A stretch of DNA of 64,000 nt from Catonia carolina (Eukaryota; Arthropoda; Insecta; Hemiptera; Achilidae): positions 52,495,722 through 52,559,721 of the forward strand of contig JAQMRL010000005.1 of assembly GCA_035578175.1 (NCBI GenBank), read 5' to 3'. Position 1 is the stretch's first letter, and each line of letters begins with the position of its first letter. Under the pieces are notes generated by a model. The model ran no database searches. It was not told the origin of the DNA and saw only the letters and a program-made list of their open reading frames with translations. The position numbers and the translations under genes are program-made. This document shows, piece by piece, positions 34,941 to 45,766 of the stretch.

Positions 34941-36837
34941 ACTCTGGAGTAGGGATATCATGAGACGTCAAAATTAAAGAAAAACACAATAAAATTAAGT
35001 AAATAATGAACTAACTTAATGATTACGGTTGGAGTACTGTCAATGGGCAGCGATCTCCTCAATGTCTTAAAATTTGTCAATATTTGTATCCCTTTTTTAT
35101 CAAATTTGCTTGTTGTTAATTTTATAGTTGCGAATAAAAGTAGCTTGTATAGTCAAAAAAAACTATAAATAAAAAATTACAGAAAAATTATGTTGTTAGA
35201 TAACTAATATAAATTTATAATTGTTGAAATAGAAAATTTATAGTAACCAAAAAGCAATACTTCGTAAACAGACTGGCTAATTTTTTCATAAATTATGATA
35301 GTACATGATGTTTACTCTGCCTTTAGTTACAAAACTGGTTACTGCCTGACCCCATTACTCCACTTTGGACTAAAACCACTGCACATCTAAAAAGCAGAGT
35401 TCATCTCTCACCAAACTAAACTTAATCTGAGACAAAACAGAGGTAACGGATGACATGGAAAATATTATGGTTCTCTAATGGATATGAGTTGGATGTGTTT
35501 TGAAACAAGTGGTGACATGGAATAATCCGATGGAAACCTTGTAATATGTATATGGATCCCATGAGAAGTATTGGAAGACTGCTGATAAGGGTGGAAGGTG
35601 ATGCCAGAGGGTATCATCTGAAATATTGGTTTCTAAAAAAATGTTTTTGGCTTTAGGGGATCATGAAGTACAGATCAATCAAAACCTCGGTATTGAATAT
35701 TTTATCCCAACACAATACTTTGTCTGGCGATATAAGTGAATAAGATAAAACAATAAATGAACACTTCTACACTGTTGTTTGTCATGTTTATGTACTTGAA
35801 AAAACAAAAACAGATGATAGCATTTTTTTCATCAAAGCAAAAGTTCAATATAATTGCAGACTACAAAAAAGAAAAAAAATACTACAGTCATAATACCAGA
35901 GCGTTACAGTATAAACAACAGAGATCAATACACAGTTGGTGTCCCACAATCATAAATGATACTGAATGGTTTGGGAATTGTTCAATATAAACACTTCCTG
36001 CAGTTGATTAATCCTCTTACGTACATTAAGTGGTTTATCCAAATTTACTTCATTTACTGAAAATAAGACTAGATAACCTAAATCAAGCAAATTTTTGTAT
36101 CTTTAACTTTTAAGCTACGTACTGTCCATAGTACTTGTTCTCTAATCATGATTTGTTATGACCTGTTATAAAATACTGTCTTTTTTTAAAATATAGAACT
36201 CTGTGCATTTCAATGGTATAATAAAATATTAAAATGTAAGTTGAAAGTCCTTGGTTTGATTCATGTAAAAGGTTTGACAAATTTTGACTGTACCCAAACA
36301 ATTTTTATATGTCAACTCAAAACTGCTATTTTTGTAAAGAATGTACGGCTTGCAGTGTGACAACTTTCAGATAAATGTACAAAATATAATTTTGTTATTT
36401 TCCAACAAAAGTGCATGATTCTTTTCCTGTTTTATTAGAAATAAAATGAGCTGAAAGATGCAGTTAAGATAATTGTGTTATGCAAAGGAAAAATATTTTA
36501 AAAATATATGTAAATAACTAAAAGAAAAACTTTATTTTTTCCAGTTTGATAAGAAAAAGTCACAGAAAAATTTAACATTTCGCTATGTATATTTTATTAT
36601 GTACACTGAACAAGACACACACTTTTTTACACAGTTCCATTTTCAAATAATTTGTTTTACAAATCATAAAATTACAACAATCGTCATAAAAACATGTGTG
36701 GTCAGACATATTTTTACGTGCTATAAAAACTGTTCCATAAAAATGATGAATTTAAACCGAACAATGCTGTCCAAGCACATTTTTTATTTTAGCATAGTAA
36801 TAACAAAATAGATGAGATAATATTCAGAATTGAAAAA
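34941..36837. other. Intron sequence without recognised features
   Basis: AT-rich; no repeat family or gene found. Poly-A tracts at 35150 and 35870. Confidence 0.4.
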
Positions 36838-37110
36838 TATTTCTAACCACCAGAATATGGTAACAGAAAACACTTACCAATGTTTATAGCGCTTTCATGT
36901 ATCTTGTAAACATCTTCAATGAATTAAAATTATCTAAAAAAATTTTTCACATCAAAATTTAAAACTTCCTACTCCTACCATGGTAGATAAGGAATACCTC
37001 ATCTACCACAGAGAGATAAGAATACAAGAAGATATAAGAATAAGATACAAGAAAGCGCTATAAACATTGGTAAGTGTTTTCTGTTACCGTATTCTGGTGG
37101 TTAGAAATAT
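36838..37110. mobile_element. Inverted-repeat element (MITE-like), 273 bp
   Basis: TTCTAACCACCAGAATATGG at the left is matched in inverse at 37075-37104 with one mismatch; pairing runs at least 56 bp to the GCGCT..TATAAACATTGG block and more loosely beyond. The flanking similarity with 32265-32500 runs past the right end, so this may be part of a longer repeat. Confidence 0.75.
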
Positions 37111-37565
37111 ATATTTAAATTTTAAATAATACGACTGTTTATAATCCTACATAGGATGTTTGATAAAATAAAATAAATATTCAGAAATATTTATTATTCC
37201 AATAACTTTATAGACTTGAAAATGATTTTTGTAAACATCTGGTTATCTGGGTGTTGGAACTATTATTAAAAAAACCAAGTAATTGGTTCAACTTTGAATA
37301 AAATATAATTAAAAAAGAAAAAGTTATGAGTAAGAAAACATTTTTTATTTCATAATTTTGAATAAGAATTCTAAAGAGTTCATGAATATTTAGTTGTTAA
37401 ATAAACAGAAAAGCAGACTACTAGACAGTGTATGTAAGATAGTGGTTCCTTTCTAACTGACGAATACATTAGTTTACGTTTTACTGTTTCTTTCATTTCC
37501 ATTGTAAGCGCATAGAACTCATATTTTTACAAACTACATGCCATCCAAATAACCATCATTATTAG

Positions 37566-37758
37566 TTTTTTTTTTAGTTTATTTAAAGTTGGATCAACTA
37601 CCTTGGTTATTACTGGCAACAAAGTGTTACGGTAAGGAATCAATGGGTTTTTACATGTAATAATTTTCAAACCCTAGTTAGGAGTCAAACCTGGGACCTT
37701 CCACTTTACAATGTACAGCCCTATCCAGTGCTCTAACCATTGGGCCAAATAGGCAGCC
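37566..37758 (-). repeat. tRNA-derived SINE tS2, inverse copy
   Basis: Complement of a B box (AGTCAAACCTGGGACC), the GGTTATTACTGGCAAC body and an A-box complement (CTCTAACCATTGGGCC), ending 23 bp before HC-SINE copy 7. Confidence 0.75.
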
Positions 37759-37780
37759 AAATGTTATTGTTATTATTATT

Positions 37781-38168
37781 TTGTTATTGTTTAGGTCATC
37801 AGCCGAAAGACTGGTTTGAACCTCTAGAGGGTTTACTAAGTAAAATGAGGAGTAAGGTGGTTTACCATGCCTTCCTCCCTGAGTGGAAAATTATGCTTAT
37901 CAGCACACCAGTCCCTCCGAAAAGCATCTACTTTCCACCCTTCAAATGATACTTTTACTTCATTCACCACAGAGTCTAACTGTATAATTCATTACTCTCA
38001 GAGGAGATAACTCTGACTAGTGTCTTTTACACCTCTACCTCTTCTATTCTTAAATGCTTCAGTCATATAATTGGCTGACCATATTATTAGAAACAGAACT
38101 ATTTTTGTAGCCCTGGAACTAGCAGATCAAGTGCAAATAATTTAATACTCCAACTACCTGTTATCGAC
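37781..38168 (+). repeat. HC-SINE copy 7
   Basis: Full-length forward copy from TTATTGTTTAGGTCATCAGC to CTACCTGTTATCGACA. Its palindromic blocks are well preserved. Confidence 0.85.
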
Positions 38169-38277
38169 AATTATTATTACATAAAATAATTTCGTAAATT
38201 TAGTAGAGCCTTGCATATTTGGACTATTTGTGGAGGAGCATTCTGAATTTTTTAAACTTTAATTTAATTGACTAAAT

Positions 38278-39609
38278 GAGTAGCTTGGTTACAAAGACGG
38301 CCAACTCCATTTTTCAAAATTTTTCAGGAGAGCAGAAAAACTGGTTTGCATGGAATTATTTATATCTGTAACCTGATTTTTTTTTTTATAGATGTATTGT
38401 GATCTAAAAAAACCATTCACCACTGTTATTTTGGTTTTATGGATTCAATTAAAGGAGAAAATTGCAATTGAAATATGGAGTTGGCCGTGTTTGTAACCAA
38501 GATTGGGAGTTGGCCGTGTTTGTAACCAAGATACGATTTGTAGACTGTTAGGAGTAATACAGGTTTTAAGGGAAAGAGAATAATAACACATAAAGTTATT
38601 TATTACGGAAATTAAAAACACCAAATTTTATAAAAGTTTATAATAATGGAATATGATAATGTCAATTTTTTAAAATATCTTTTTAATTAATTTCAATTAC
38701 GTCATTGCATTCATCAGCAGGCATATTCTCACACTCACAAATCAGGGCTTCATCCGGAAATTCAGGTTTTGTGTCATTTTCTTCTATAACTTTTTTAAGC
38801 CATTGTAAATTTTCCTGTTCATTCCATTTTTCTCCAAAATGTTTTAAAAGTAATGCTTGTATATCTTTAATTTTTGATGGCTTCACTTTAACTCCTATGA
38901 TTAGCTCTGTTGGATTAATGGTCGTAGGTTTTTTGCCTTTCTATGTTACTGACAAAGATTGTGCAACTTCCATGCTGTAATTTTTTTCACCACTTACAGT
39001 GATTGAACTCGGTTTTCTACTGAAAACCAGTTTTCGTACTTTCGAAATGTGGAAGTGAAGTGCAGCTGGATCTTTTACGCATTGTTTTGCTTCAGGTTTC
39101 CAGTCAGACTGAAAGTAAAACTAATCTTAATTCCTTTTCTTTTGCACGTTTCCATTTTGATGGATCTGTTACTCTCTCCCTGCTTTTTTCTGGAGGAGTT
39201 TCTTCTACATGTTTCTCCATAACAATCTTTGTTTACTTAAACTGTAACAAAATCTAACCAACTAAAATTTTAAAATACTGACTAAATTGACACAAACACC
39301 ACTGTATGCAACGAAACTTTGACACTTACAACAAAAACAATCCCATGAGTCTTTGCGGCAGTCACGTGACTAGATCCGAAGCTTTCATTGGTTGAACACG
39401 GAGTTGGCCGATTTTGTAACCAGATTGCTTTGGAGTTGGCCGTTTTTGTAACTAAGCCCTGTTTTCAAATAGTATTTTAACCTATTTCTGGTCATTTTTG
39501 TCACAAACTAACCTCAAATTCAGATTCCGCGTCGAATTTTACATAAGGACCAATCAAAATTTCAATTTTGATAAAAATGGAGTTGGCCGTGTTTGAAACT
39601 AGGCTACTC
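38278..39609. mobile_element. 1.33-kb DNA transposon with repeated subterminal motif
   Basis: Inverted ends GAGTAGC..(T/C)AAACACGGCC..CTCC(A)TTTTT pair over about 38 bp, flanked by AAAT on both sides (38274-38277 and 39610-39613). The motif GGAGTTGGCCGTGTTTGTAA occurs six times: once in each end (38284-38308 inverse; 39579-39603) and at 38477, 38506, 39400 and 39432. A worn minus-strand coding remnant lies inside. The superfamily is not identified. Confidence 0.8.
38683..39220 (-). pseudogene. Unidentified transposon-encoded protein remnant
   Basis: Minus strand: an ATG at 39220 gives MEKHVEETPPEKSRERVTDP, then SKWKRAKEKELRLV before a frame break near 39108. A second frame gives SDWKPEAKQCVKDPAALHFH, a TAG at 38943-38941, then IIGVKVKPSKIKDIQALLLK and FPDEALICECENMPADE to a TAA at 38683. 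The DPSxWKRxKxK start and the KxxKIxDIQxLL(K)..LxxVI end remind me of N- and C-terminal parts of a protein encoded by insect DNA transposons, with the centre lost. The acidic C-terminus is unusual. Function is unknown. Confidence 0.6.
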
Positions 39610-39714
39610 AAATTAAATACAGTACATTACTTTATATTACAAAATTATTTTATATTTGTTATATGAATTATGTTATATTTATTTATCAATGCAAAACATT
39701 TTTTTGTTCACTGC

Positions 39715-40130
39715 ATCCAGGAGACTCTAAAAAGGAAGTATTGGAGAATGTAAGCTGTATGTTAAGGGAAGAAAAAAGATAACAGCTAGGCTTTTGAAAT
39801 ATGGGTTTGGAGAAGATTAACGATCAAATAAACGGGGAAAGTAAAGAATGAAGTAGAAGAACTTGGAAGTATCTTGACAAGTGTAAGAGAAGAGAAATTT
39901 GATGATAACCATTCGATGGAGGAAAGCTAATTGGCTAGGACATATAATAAGAGAGAAGGTTTATTTAAAACTGTTAGAAAGACACTAGCAAAAAAAAAAA
40001 AAAACAGGTTAAAAATAAAGGTTATTGATGATTTAAAAGGGGCTATGAGCTATCGAGAAATTAAGACCCTGACAGAAAACAGAAAAAGTTGCAGACAAAC
40101 AATGTGTAAGGACATAATAATGATGTAACA
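39715..40130 (+). pseudogene. LINE reverse-transcriptase tail with poly-A interruption
   Basis: Broken frames give NWLGHIIR-like and ERRFI segments, then KKKKNRLKIKVIDDLKGAMS, YREIKTLTENRKSCRQ. This corresponds to the GHVxR..GLLKTVLEGR..GRRxxxMIDDLK..SYxExKxLAxDRxxWR ending of one LINE group. The GRRGRGRRR part is replaced by a poly-A run (about 39989-40003). Confidence 0.55.
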
Positions 40131-40260
40131 TCATTATTAGTATTAGATAGTTTATAGTATTAGATAGTTGTTATGATGATAACAACTGATCTTTACCTGG
40201 TAAATTTCAGGGTAAACTAGCTCTTGAGCTGCCAATTTAATGTTAGGTACCATTACCAAT

Positions 40261-40288
40261 TTAATGTTACCATTAATGGTAACATTAA
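40261..40288. repeat. Perfect 28-bp palindrome
   Basis: TTAATGTTACCATT followed by its exact reverse complement. A near repeat of the left half lies just upstream at 40239-40260. Confidence 0.9.
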
Positions 40289-40453
40289 AAATTTATTCAA
40301 AAAAATGTATGCCTCTGATTTATACAATTTAGTTGGTGTACTATTCAACTACTTGGTGTTCCAGAGTTGTCTTAATTTTGTTTTGAGTAAATTTGTTAGA
40401 AAAAATAAATTACTTAAATAAACTCTAATAACCTCAGTATATATTTTTTTCCC

Positions 40454-40638
40454 CTGTGGTGAATGAAGTGAAGGTGTCATTTACAGAGTGGAAAATATGT
40501 GCTTTTCAGAGGGCCCAGCATGCTGATAAGCGTAATTTTCCACTCAGTGAGGAAGGCAATGGTAAACCACCTCATTCCTCGTTTTACTTAGTAAAACCTC
40601 TAGAGGTTCAAACCAGCCTTTCGGCAGTTGACCTAAAC
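40454..40638 (-). repeat. HC-SINE copy 8, truncated
   Basis: Inverse copy holding only the head half, from GTGGTGAATGAAGTGAAGG to GTTGACCTAAACAC. The tail half is missing. Confidence 0.82.
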
Positions 40639-41249
40639 ACATTTTTTTTTATATTTTAATGTTTATTGAATTAAAAAAAAAAAACTAAAATTCTCTAAGC
40701 TTTACTGTGTTCATGAGTTTTAGAAATTGTGTTTTTTCTGTTTTATTCTGTAATATGTTGTTCTATAACTGTGTATCAATAGGTACTTTGTAGTATCAAC
40801 AGTTTAATTTTTGTTGTCACTTATAACCTTCCTTTATAGCTAATTTTCAAGTAATAAAAGTTGTACGAAACAAGTATTATAATGTAACTATAACATTATT
40901 AACTGTATTTTTTTCACTTAACTATAAGTAGGTATACATTTTTTCTAGTTACCATTAAAATTATCTTTGTTTTTTGTTATTAATTTATTATTTTTTGTTT
41001 TGTTTTCTTATACCATTTAATGTTTGTTAATATTTCTGTGTAAATATTAATTTTAGGTTTTCTTTCATTTCATAACTACTGCCGGTAATTATGCATCAGT
41101 ACTCTTTTTGTGTCTAATTTGTAGAGAAGGGTCGCTGAATACTTCCCTCCTCGTGCCAGTGTTAATATAATTTGTATCATAACTATTTACTAAAAGTTAA
41201 GCATAACTGATTGTAACTTTTATCAAATAAAAAAAAACTTATGACCTCT
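40639..41249. other. AT-rich intron sequence
   Basis: No features seen. Confidence 0.4.
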
Positions 41250-41409
41250 GTTGTTGTTGTTTAGATCATTAAATAGATTAAAGTTTAGAGGTTTGAACCT
41301 CTAGATGCTTTACTAAGTAAAAACGAAGAGTGAGGTGGTTTACCATTGTATTCCTCACTGAGTGGTAAAGTATACTTATCAGCATACAAGGCCCTATGAA
41401 AAGCATTTT
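41250..41409 (+). repeat. HC-SINE copy 9, truncated
   Basis: Forward head half from TTGTTGTTGTTTAGATCATT to AAGGCCCTATGAAAAGCATT; the sequence then passes directly into R4. Two TE bodies fused at one point suggests insertion with truncation or recombination. Confidence 0.82.
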
Positions 41410-41735
41410 GCTTATCAAAATCGGTAAAAATGTTTTTTTTAAAGATTGAGGCCTTAATACCTATGTATTTTACAACAAAGTTTATGTAACAAAAGTTATA
41501 GAAATGAAAAAACTACAAATTTTATTTCATGCATTATAGATAGCTTAGTTTAGTGTCCATTGGTGATTTTCCATATTTTTGTAAGTCTGACAGAGGTTGA
41601 TTTACATTTTGTGTTATTCACTCATGATTAAAATTAGGTTATGTTTTCATTTTACATTGTTTTTTACAACATAGGTTATATTTTTCATTATTTACATTGC
41701 CAAATTGGCCGTGTGATTGTTCCACACTGGGTTTT
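41410..41735 (+). repeat. Interspersed repeat R4, copy 3 (5'-truncated)
   Basis: Starts at CTTATCAAAATCGG and shares the ACAGAGGTTGATTTACATTT and terminal TTTACATTGCCAAATTGG blocks with copies 1 and 2. Confidence 0.6.
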
Positions 41736-42226
41736 TAATGAATGTACATATTTATGTTTTCTGAAATAGCCCAGTTGATTAGGCCTAATTTATTTTATCA
41801 ATTAATTAGTGAATGTTACATACAGACAGAATGCGATACAAAATTGGAACGCAGTGTTAATCAATTATCTGACCATACAAGTGGATTATGAACATACATT
41901 ATTAATTAATTGTCACTTTACCAGTTTTGACAGATATGTAATGTTTTAATATTGGTGGATAAATTTTTGTTCATTTTGGGATTACTGAAACATTTAACTT
42001 ATTCTTTTTAAAGTTGTTATTTATTACAATTATTTCTTCTTTTTGTTTGCGAATAGTACCAAATACAGAAGTCATACAGGTCAAATTTATTATCAAATAA
42101 AAGTATTTATTTTTCAGAGTATCCAGCTCTATTTAACTGAAGTTCAGTTGAACTAATGTAGGCACCATGAACTATTTTTCTAAACTGTAAATTATTCTTG
42201 TAATTCTTGTGTTATTAAACATTTTT

Positions 42227-42396
42227 GTTTAGTTTATTCGAAGTCGTATCAACAGCTTGGTCATTAGCTACTACTGTGGGTTTTGGTATTGTAATGATGG
42301 GTTTTAATGTGTTAAAATTTCCAGACTTGTCATGAATCGAATCCAGGACCTTTTGCTTTGTAGGTTAGTGCACTAGTAACTATGCCACGGAGGCGG
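42227..42396 (-). repeat. tRNA-derived SINE tS2 with 15-bp target duplication
   Basis: Full inverse copy ending in the GCCACGGAGGCGG head. TTATTAAACATTTTT (42212-42226) and TTATTCAACATTTTT (42397-42411) flank it, one mismatch in 15. Confidence 0.88.
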
Positions 42397-42640
42397 TTAT
42401 TCAACATTTTTATCTCTCTCCATTTGTTTCTTAAGTGTTCCAGGCATACTTCTACTATTACTGATTTTGTCAAATATTTTTTTGATTAGGTAATCTATTT
42501 TTATCCGTCATAGCCATGTCTCCACAGGAACTGATTGGCTTTCTAGTCATTGGTTCCGTCTATTACTTCATAAATTTCCTGATTAGACCTATTCTGGTGA
42601 CTAAACTCCGTTTAACTTTCTGGGATCATAGATCTTTCTT

Positions 42641-43032
42641 CTGCCCATAACAAACAGGTGGAGTGTCAAATTATTTACACAATCTATTCGTTGCAGGGCT
42701 AAAATAAATAGTTATGTTTCTTATCACATGGTCTGCCAATTAAATGACTGAATCATTTAAGTACAGAAGAGGTAGAGGTGAAAAAGACACTAATCAGCAT
42801 TATCTCCTCTGAAAGAAACAAATTTCATTATACAGCCACACCCTATGGTGAATGAAGTGAAGGTGTCATTTGCAGAGTGGAAAATATGTGCTTTTCAGAG
42901 GGCCCGGCATGCTGATAAACATACTTTTTCACTCAGTGAGGAAGACAATGGTAAACCACCTACTCCTTGTTTTACTTAGTGAAACCTCTACAGGTTCAAA
43001 CCAGCCTTTTGGCTGATGACCTAAACAATAAC
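42641..43032 (-). repeat. HC-SINE copy 10, with 11-bp target duplication
   Basis: Full-length inverse copy flanked by perfect AGATCTTTCTT at 42630-42640 and 43033-43043. Confidence 0.9.
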
Positions 43033-43366
43033 AGATCTTTCTTAGAATATTTCTTTCAGTTTTTCTTTAATACACTTCTAGGATACGTTTAGGAACAGAA
43101 GATTGCTACTCTTTGGAAACATTTTTGTTATTTGAACAATAATATACGCCCAAAATTGGTTTTTTTAATAAAATCAGAAGTTTAAGTTTCGTACAATATG
43201 TTTTTCAGAAGCTAAATTAAACTTTAGGGAAATAAACATACATCTTAAAATTGTATTAGATTGATTATGTTTTGGATATTTTTATTAAATATTTAAGGGT
43301 TTACCAGAGCGGGTAAAGAAGATAACTGGCACCAAATGGTTGAAGAAAAGAAATATGCATAGTTAA

Positions 43367-43767
43367 CCCTTTGTGTTGACATAATTCGTTTCATGTCATA
43401 GACACTTCTATGTCTTGAACATCAGATGTATGGGTTGGGGTAAAAATTTATTAATTAGATAAATGTGTTTTCCTGGATAGAAAACAGTTTTTAAAGGCTT
43501 GGAATCTATGCAATTTTTCATCACGTATTTTTCTCTTCACTTTTATTTAATAATACTGGATGCACAATATGTCATGTGACGCAGGACTAAACATGGATAT
43601 ATTATATCCATCTTTAGTCCTGAGTCACATGACATATTCAGATACATCTGTAAATAGAACAAACTAAAACATATTTTTTGTATGTTGAATTGCAAAATAA
43701 AGGAAAAAACATAGATTGTTTAAAGAAATATTATGATTAAATTGGACAAACGTAACACACGTAAGGA
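43367..43767. mobile_element. TTAA-type element with central hairpin
   Basis: TTAA at 43363-43366 and 43768-43771 with imperfect inverted ends CCCTTTGTGTTGACAT and TCCTTACGTGTGTTACG. No transposase. A strong hairpin occupies 43566-43638. Confidence 0.5.
43566..43638. repeat. Strong 73-bp hairpin
   Basis: AATATGTCATGTGACGCAGG and on to TGGATATA pairs with TATCCA..CCTGAGTCACATGACATATT: a stem of about 35 bp with roughly three mismatches and almost no loop. Confidence 0.9.
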
Positions 43768-43954
43768 TTAATAAACAGAGGAAGCACGGGTGACGTACAA
43801 CACTGACCTCATGGCAGACAGGAAATATTGGCGGGCAGGGCTGTCAACCCAATGGGGCAAAATTTCTAGAATATTTATATAGTTTGGCATAATTTTGAGA
43901 CTATTAATATAAATTTGAGTCAAAATCATTTTAGATTTAATTTTTAAATGTGTG

Positions 43955-44765
43955 GGATGTATCCCCTAAACGACCATCTTCTTCAGGTGCCTACTTATTC
44001 CGAATGTTAGCGCCCATCGTAGCAATTCTCACTTTGTTCGTTGCATTACGAAATAGCTTGTATGAGCTGTTTCCTAACCATGTTCTCAGATTTCGAAGCC
44101 ACGACACCCTTCTTCTGCTAGGTTCTTGTTCTCCTTGTATTTTTTTCTGCAAAATGGCTTGTAGTAACGGGTATTGTGATTCATTCCCCATGATAAGTCC
44201 AAAATATTGGAGCTTCCTACACTTGATAATGAAAATGACTTTCATGTCTTTCTTCATTCACCTGAGAACCTCTATTTTTGGCATACAAGCAGCATACGTA
44301 CACCCACATCTCAAATGCCTCCAGTTAAGGTCCAGGACTCTTAACCGTACAGGAGCACATAGAAGACATAACTTAGATGCCACATTTTTGTTGCAAGAAT
44401 TAGGTTGTGGCTCTTGAAAATAGGACCCATTTTATTGAGTACTGCTCTTGCCTTGTCCACATGGCATTTTATTTCCTGTATATTGTCCCATTGCTTGTTT
44501 ACCATGCCCAGATAACAATACTGTTGTACTCTCTCTTCTCCTCCTCCTACTCCCATCTCCCACCACCTCTCTAGTTGATATAAACGTGAGCTCCATTCTT
44601 GCTTTCTTCTAATTATCATAAACTTTGTTCTCAGAACGTTTATACTGAGTCCAAATCGCTGACTGCAGTTTGTTATCCTGTCCATCAACTGTTGTAAACC
44701 TTCCAGGCTGTCAGACAGTACCATGGTGTCATCAGCATTTAGTGTTACCTATTAAACGACCATAA
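43955..44765 (-). pseudogene. LINE reverse transcriptase, palm to C-terminus
   Basis: Minus-strand reading starts at LNADDTMVLSDSLEGLQQL, which holds the catalytic Asp pair (usual YADD, here NADD). It continues through FGLSINVLRTKFMIIRR, QQYCYLG, and IKCHVDKARAVLNKMGPIF, then breaks at a stop near 44341. A second frame gives IIKCRKLQYFGLIMGNESQY, AILQKKIQGEQEPSRRRVSW and NKVRIATMGANIRN to a stop. Domain order is palm, thumb, C-terminal tail. It is one of at least three fragments of this family (also 18400 and 59850). The clade was not assigned. Confidence 0.88.
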
Positions 44766-45187
44766 ACATTCACAACCATATGCGAATATATCCTCAAAAC
44801 GACCTGTAGGAAAGATTTTTGGCGGATATATCCATCAATAGTCCGGGAAGGGTTAAAAATATGTGAATATTGAAACAAGGTTAACCAGTAAGAGAAAAAT
44901 ATAACCAAGCTGATTGTACTAGTCCATAGAAGAATGAATAAAAAAAAATAAATATTGTGTAATATTTTCTATTAAACATTATTCTAGTAATGACCAGTTT
45001 GTGAATAAATTTTTAGTTTGTAGTATCTGTATCAGATATAAGATCAGTGTGAATGTTAAGATACAACACAATGCGTATTTTATCAATGTGGACTTATTAT
45101 CAATAATTCTATAGAATGTAATTAACTAAAAATTAAAGTTATCTGTTTTCTTACAGTAATCATAAAAAATTATTTTACAATACTTAC
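44766..45187. other. Intron just downstream of exon A
   Basis: No repeats recognised. It ends at the GTAAGTA donor of exon A on the minus strand. Confidence 0.5.
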
Positions 45188-45252
45188 AAGACTAGATTCA
45201 TCTGGTGAAGCCAAACTGAGAAGTAGCACACTCATGTTTACTGTCAATGTCC
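45188..45252 (-). CDS. pHCl: Cys-loop chloride channel subunit, internal exon A (pHCl-like)
   Basis: A 65-bp exon read on the minus strand between a ...TTTTAG acceptor and a GTAAGTA donor. It contributes 2 bases to a split codon plus 21 codons ending in SLASPDESSL, the first beta strands of the extracellular ligand-binding domain of a pentameric ligand-gated ion channel. It holds a possible N-glycosylation site (NMS). It ends in phase 0, and the exon at 27399 starts in phase 0, so the reading continues directly as KYEVEFLLQQQWYDPRL. The size is typical of the short third or fourth exon in insect GABA/glutamate/pHCl receptor genes. The assignment to the pHCl branch, rather than another insect chloride-channel branch, comes from memory of the family. 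The exon upstream, which must end with one base of the split codon, was not found. Confidence 0.82.
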
Positions 45253-45364
45253 CTAAAACACAGAATTTGAAAAACAACTTAAAATAAATTTTATACATAA
45301 TTAAAAACAATAAATTAAGTTTTTCATAACCAAAACTGATTAGTATAAATGTTAATTTATTAAG

Positions 45365-45766
45365 TTATATGCAATATGTTAGAATAGATTTTACAGTTAA
45401 ATTTTTTAGCAGAAGCAAAACAAACGGGTAGCAACACGTATTCAAAGAATAAAATTTTATACGTTTTGATAATGTGCCAAGAAATTTTTTTATAAAGTGC
45501 ATTTTATGCATTGTGAGGTCACAAATTACAGTTACGAACATACAACATGAATATCTTTTAGCAGTTAATCTGTAAACGTTTCTAAAGCATTGAATACTTT
45601 TAACATTTTGATTGCCAGTAGGAAATAGTAAGACATGTTGAGACATAAAAGTTAAATAAGTTTTAAAATTTAATTCATCCAGATTAAGCCCGGCCACATA
45701 TATAAGCAACTCAACATTTATTTTTACAGCATAAATCATAAGACATTTTTCACGGAACAGAAGCAA
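45365..45766 (-). other. Unassigned 133-codon open frame
   Basis: An open minus-strand frame (start MLLFREKCLMIYAVKI) 110 bp upstream of exon A. It is Leu/Ile/Cys-rich with hydrophobic stretches (ending PFVLLLLKNLTVKS) and no family match. It is not in the expected phase or sequence for a chloride-channel exon. Probably chance, but unusually long for this AT-rich DNA. Confidence 0.2.

Noticed and set aside
43950..44417. 155-codon plus-strand open frame, the longest in the window
   Set aside because: It lies antisense over the LINE reverse-transcriptase fragment, whose minus-strand reading carries recognisable palm and tail motifs.
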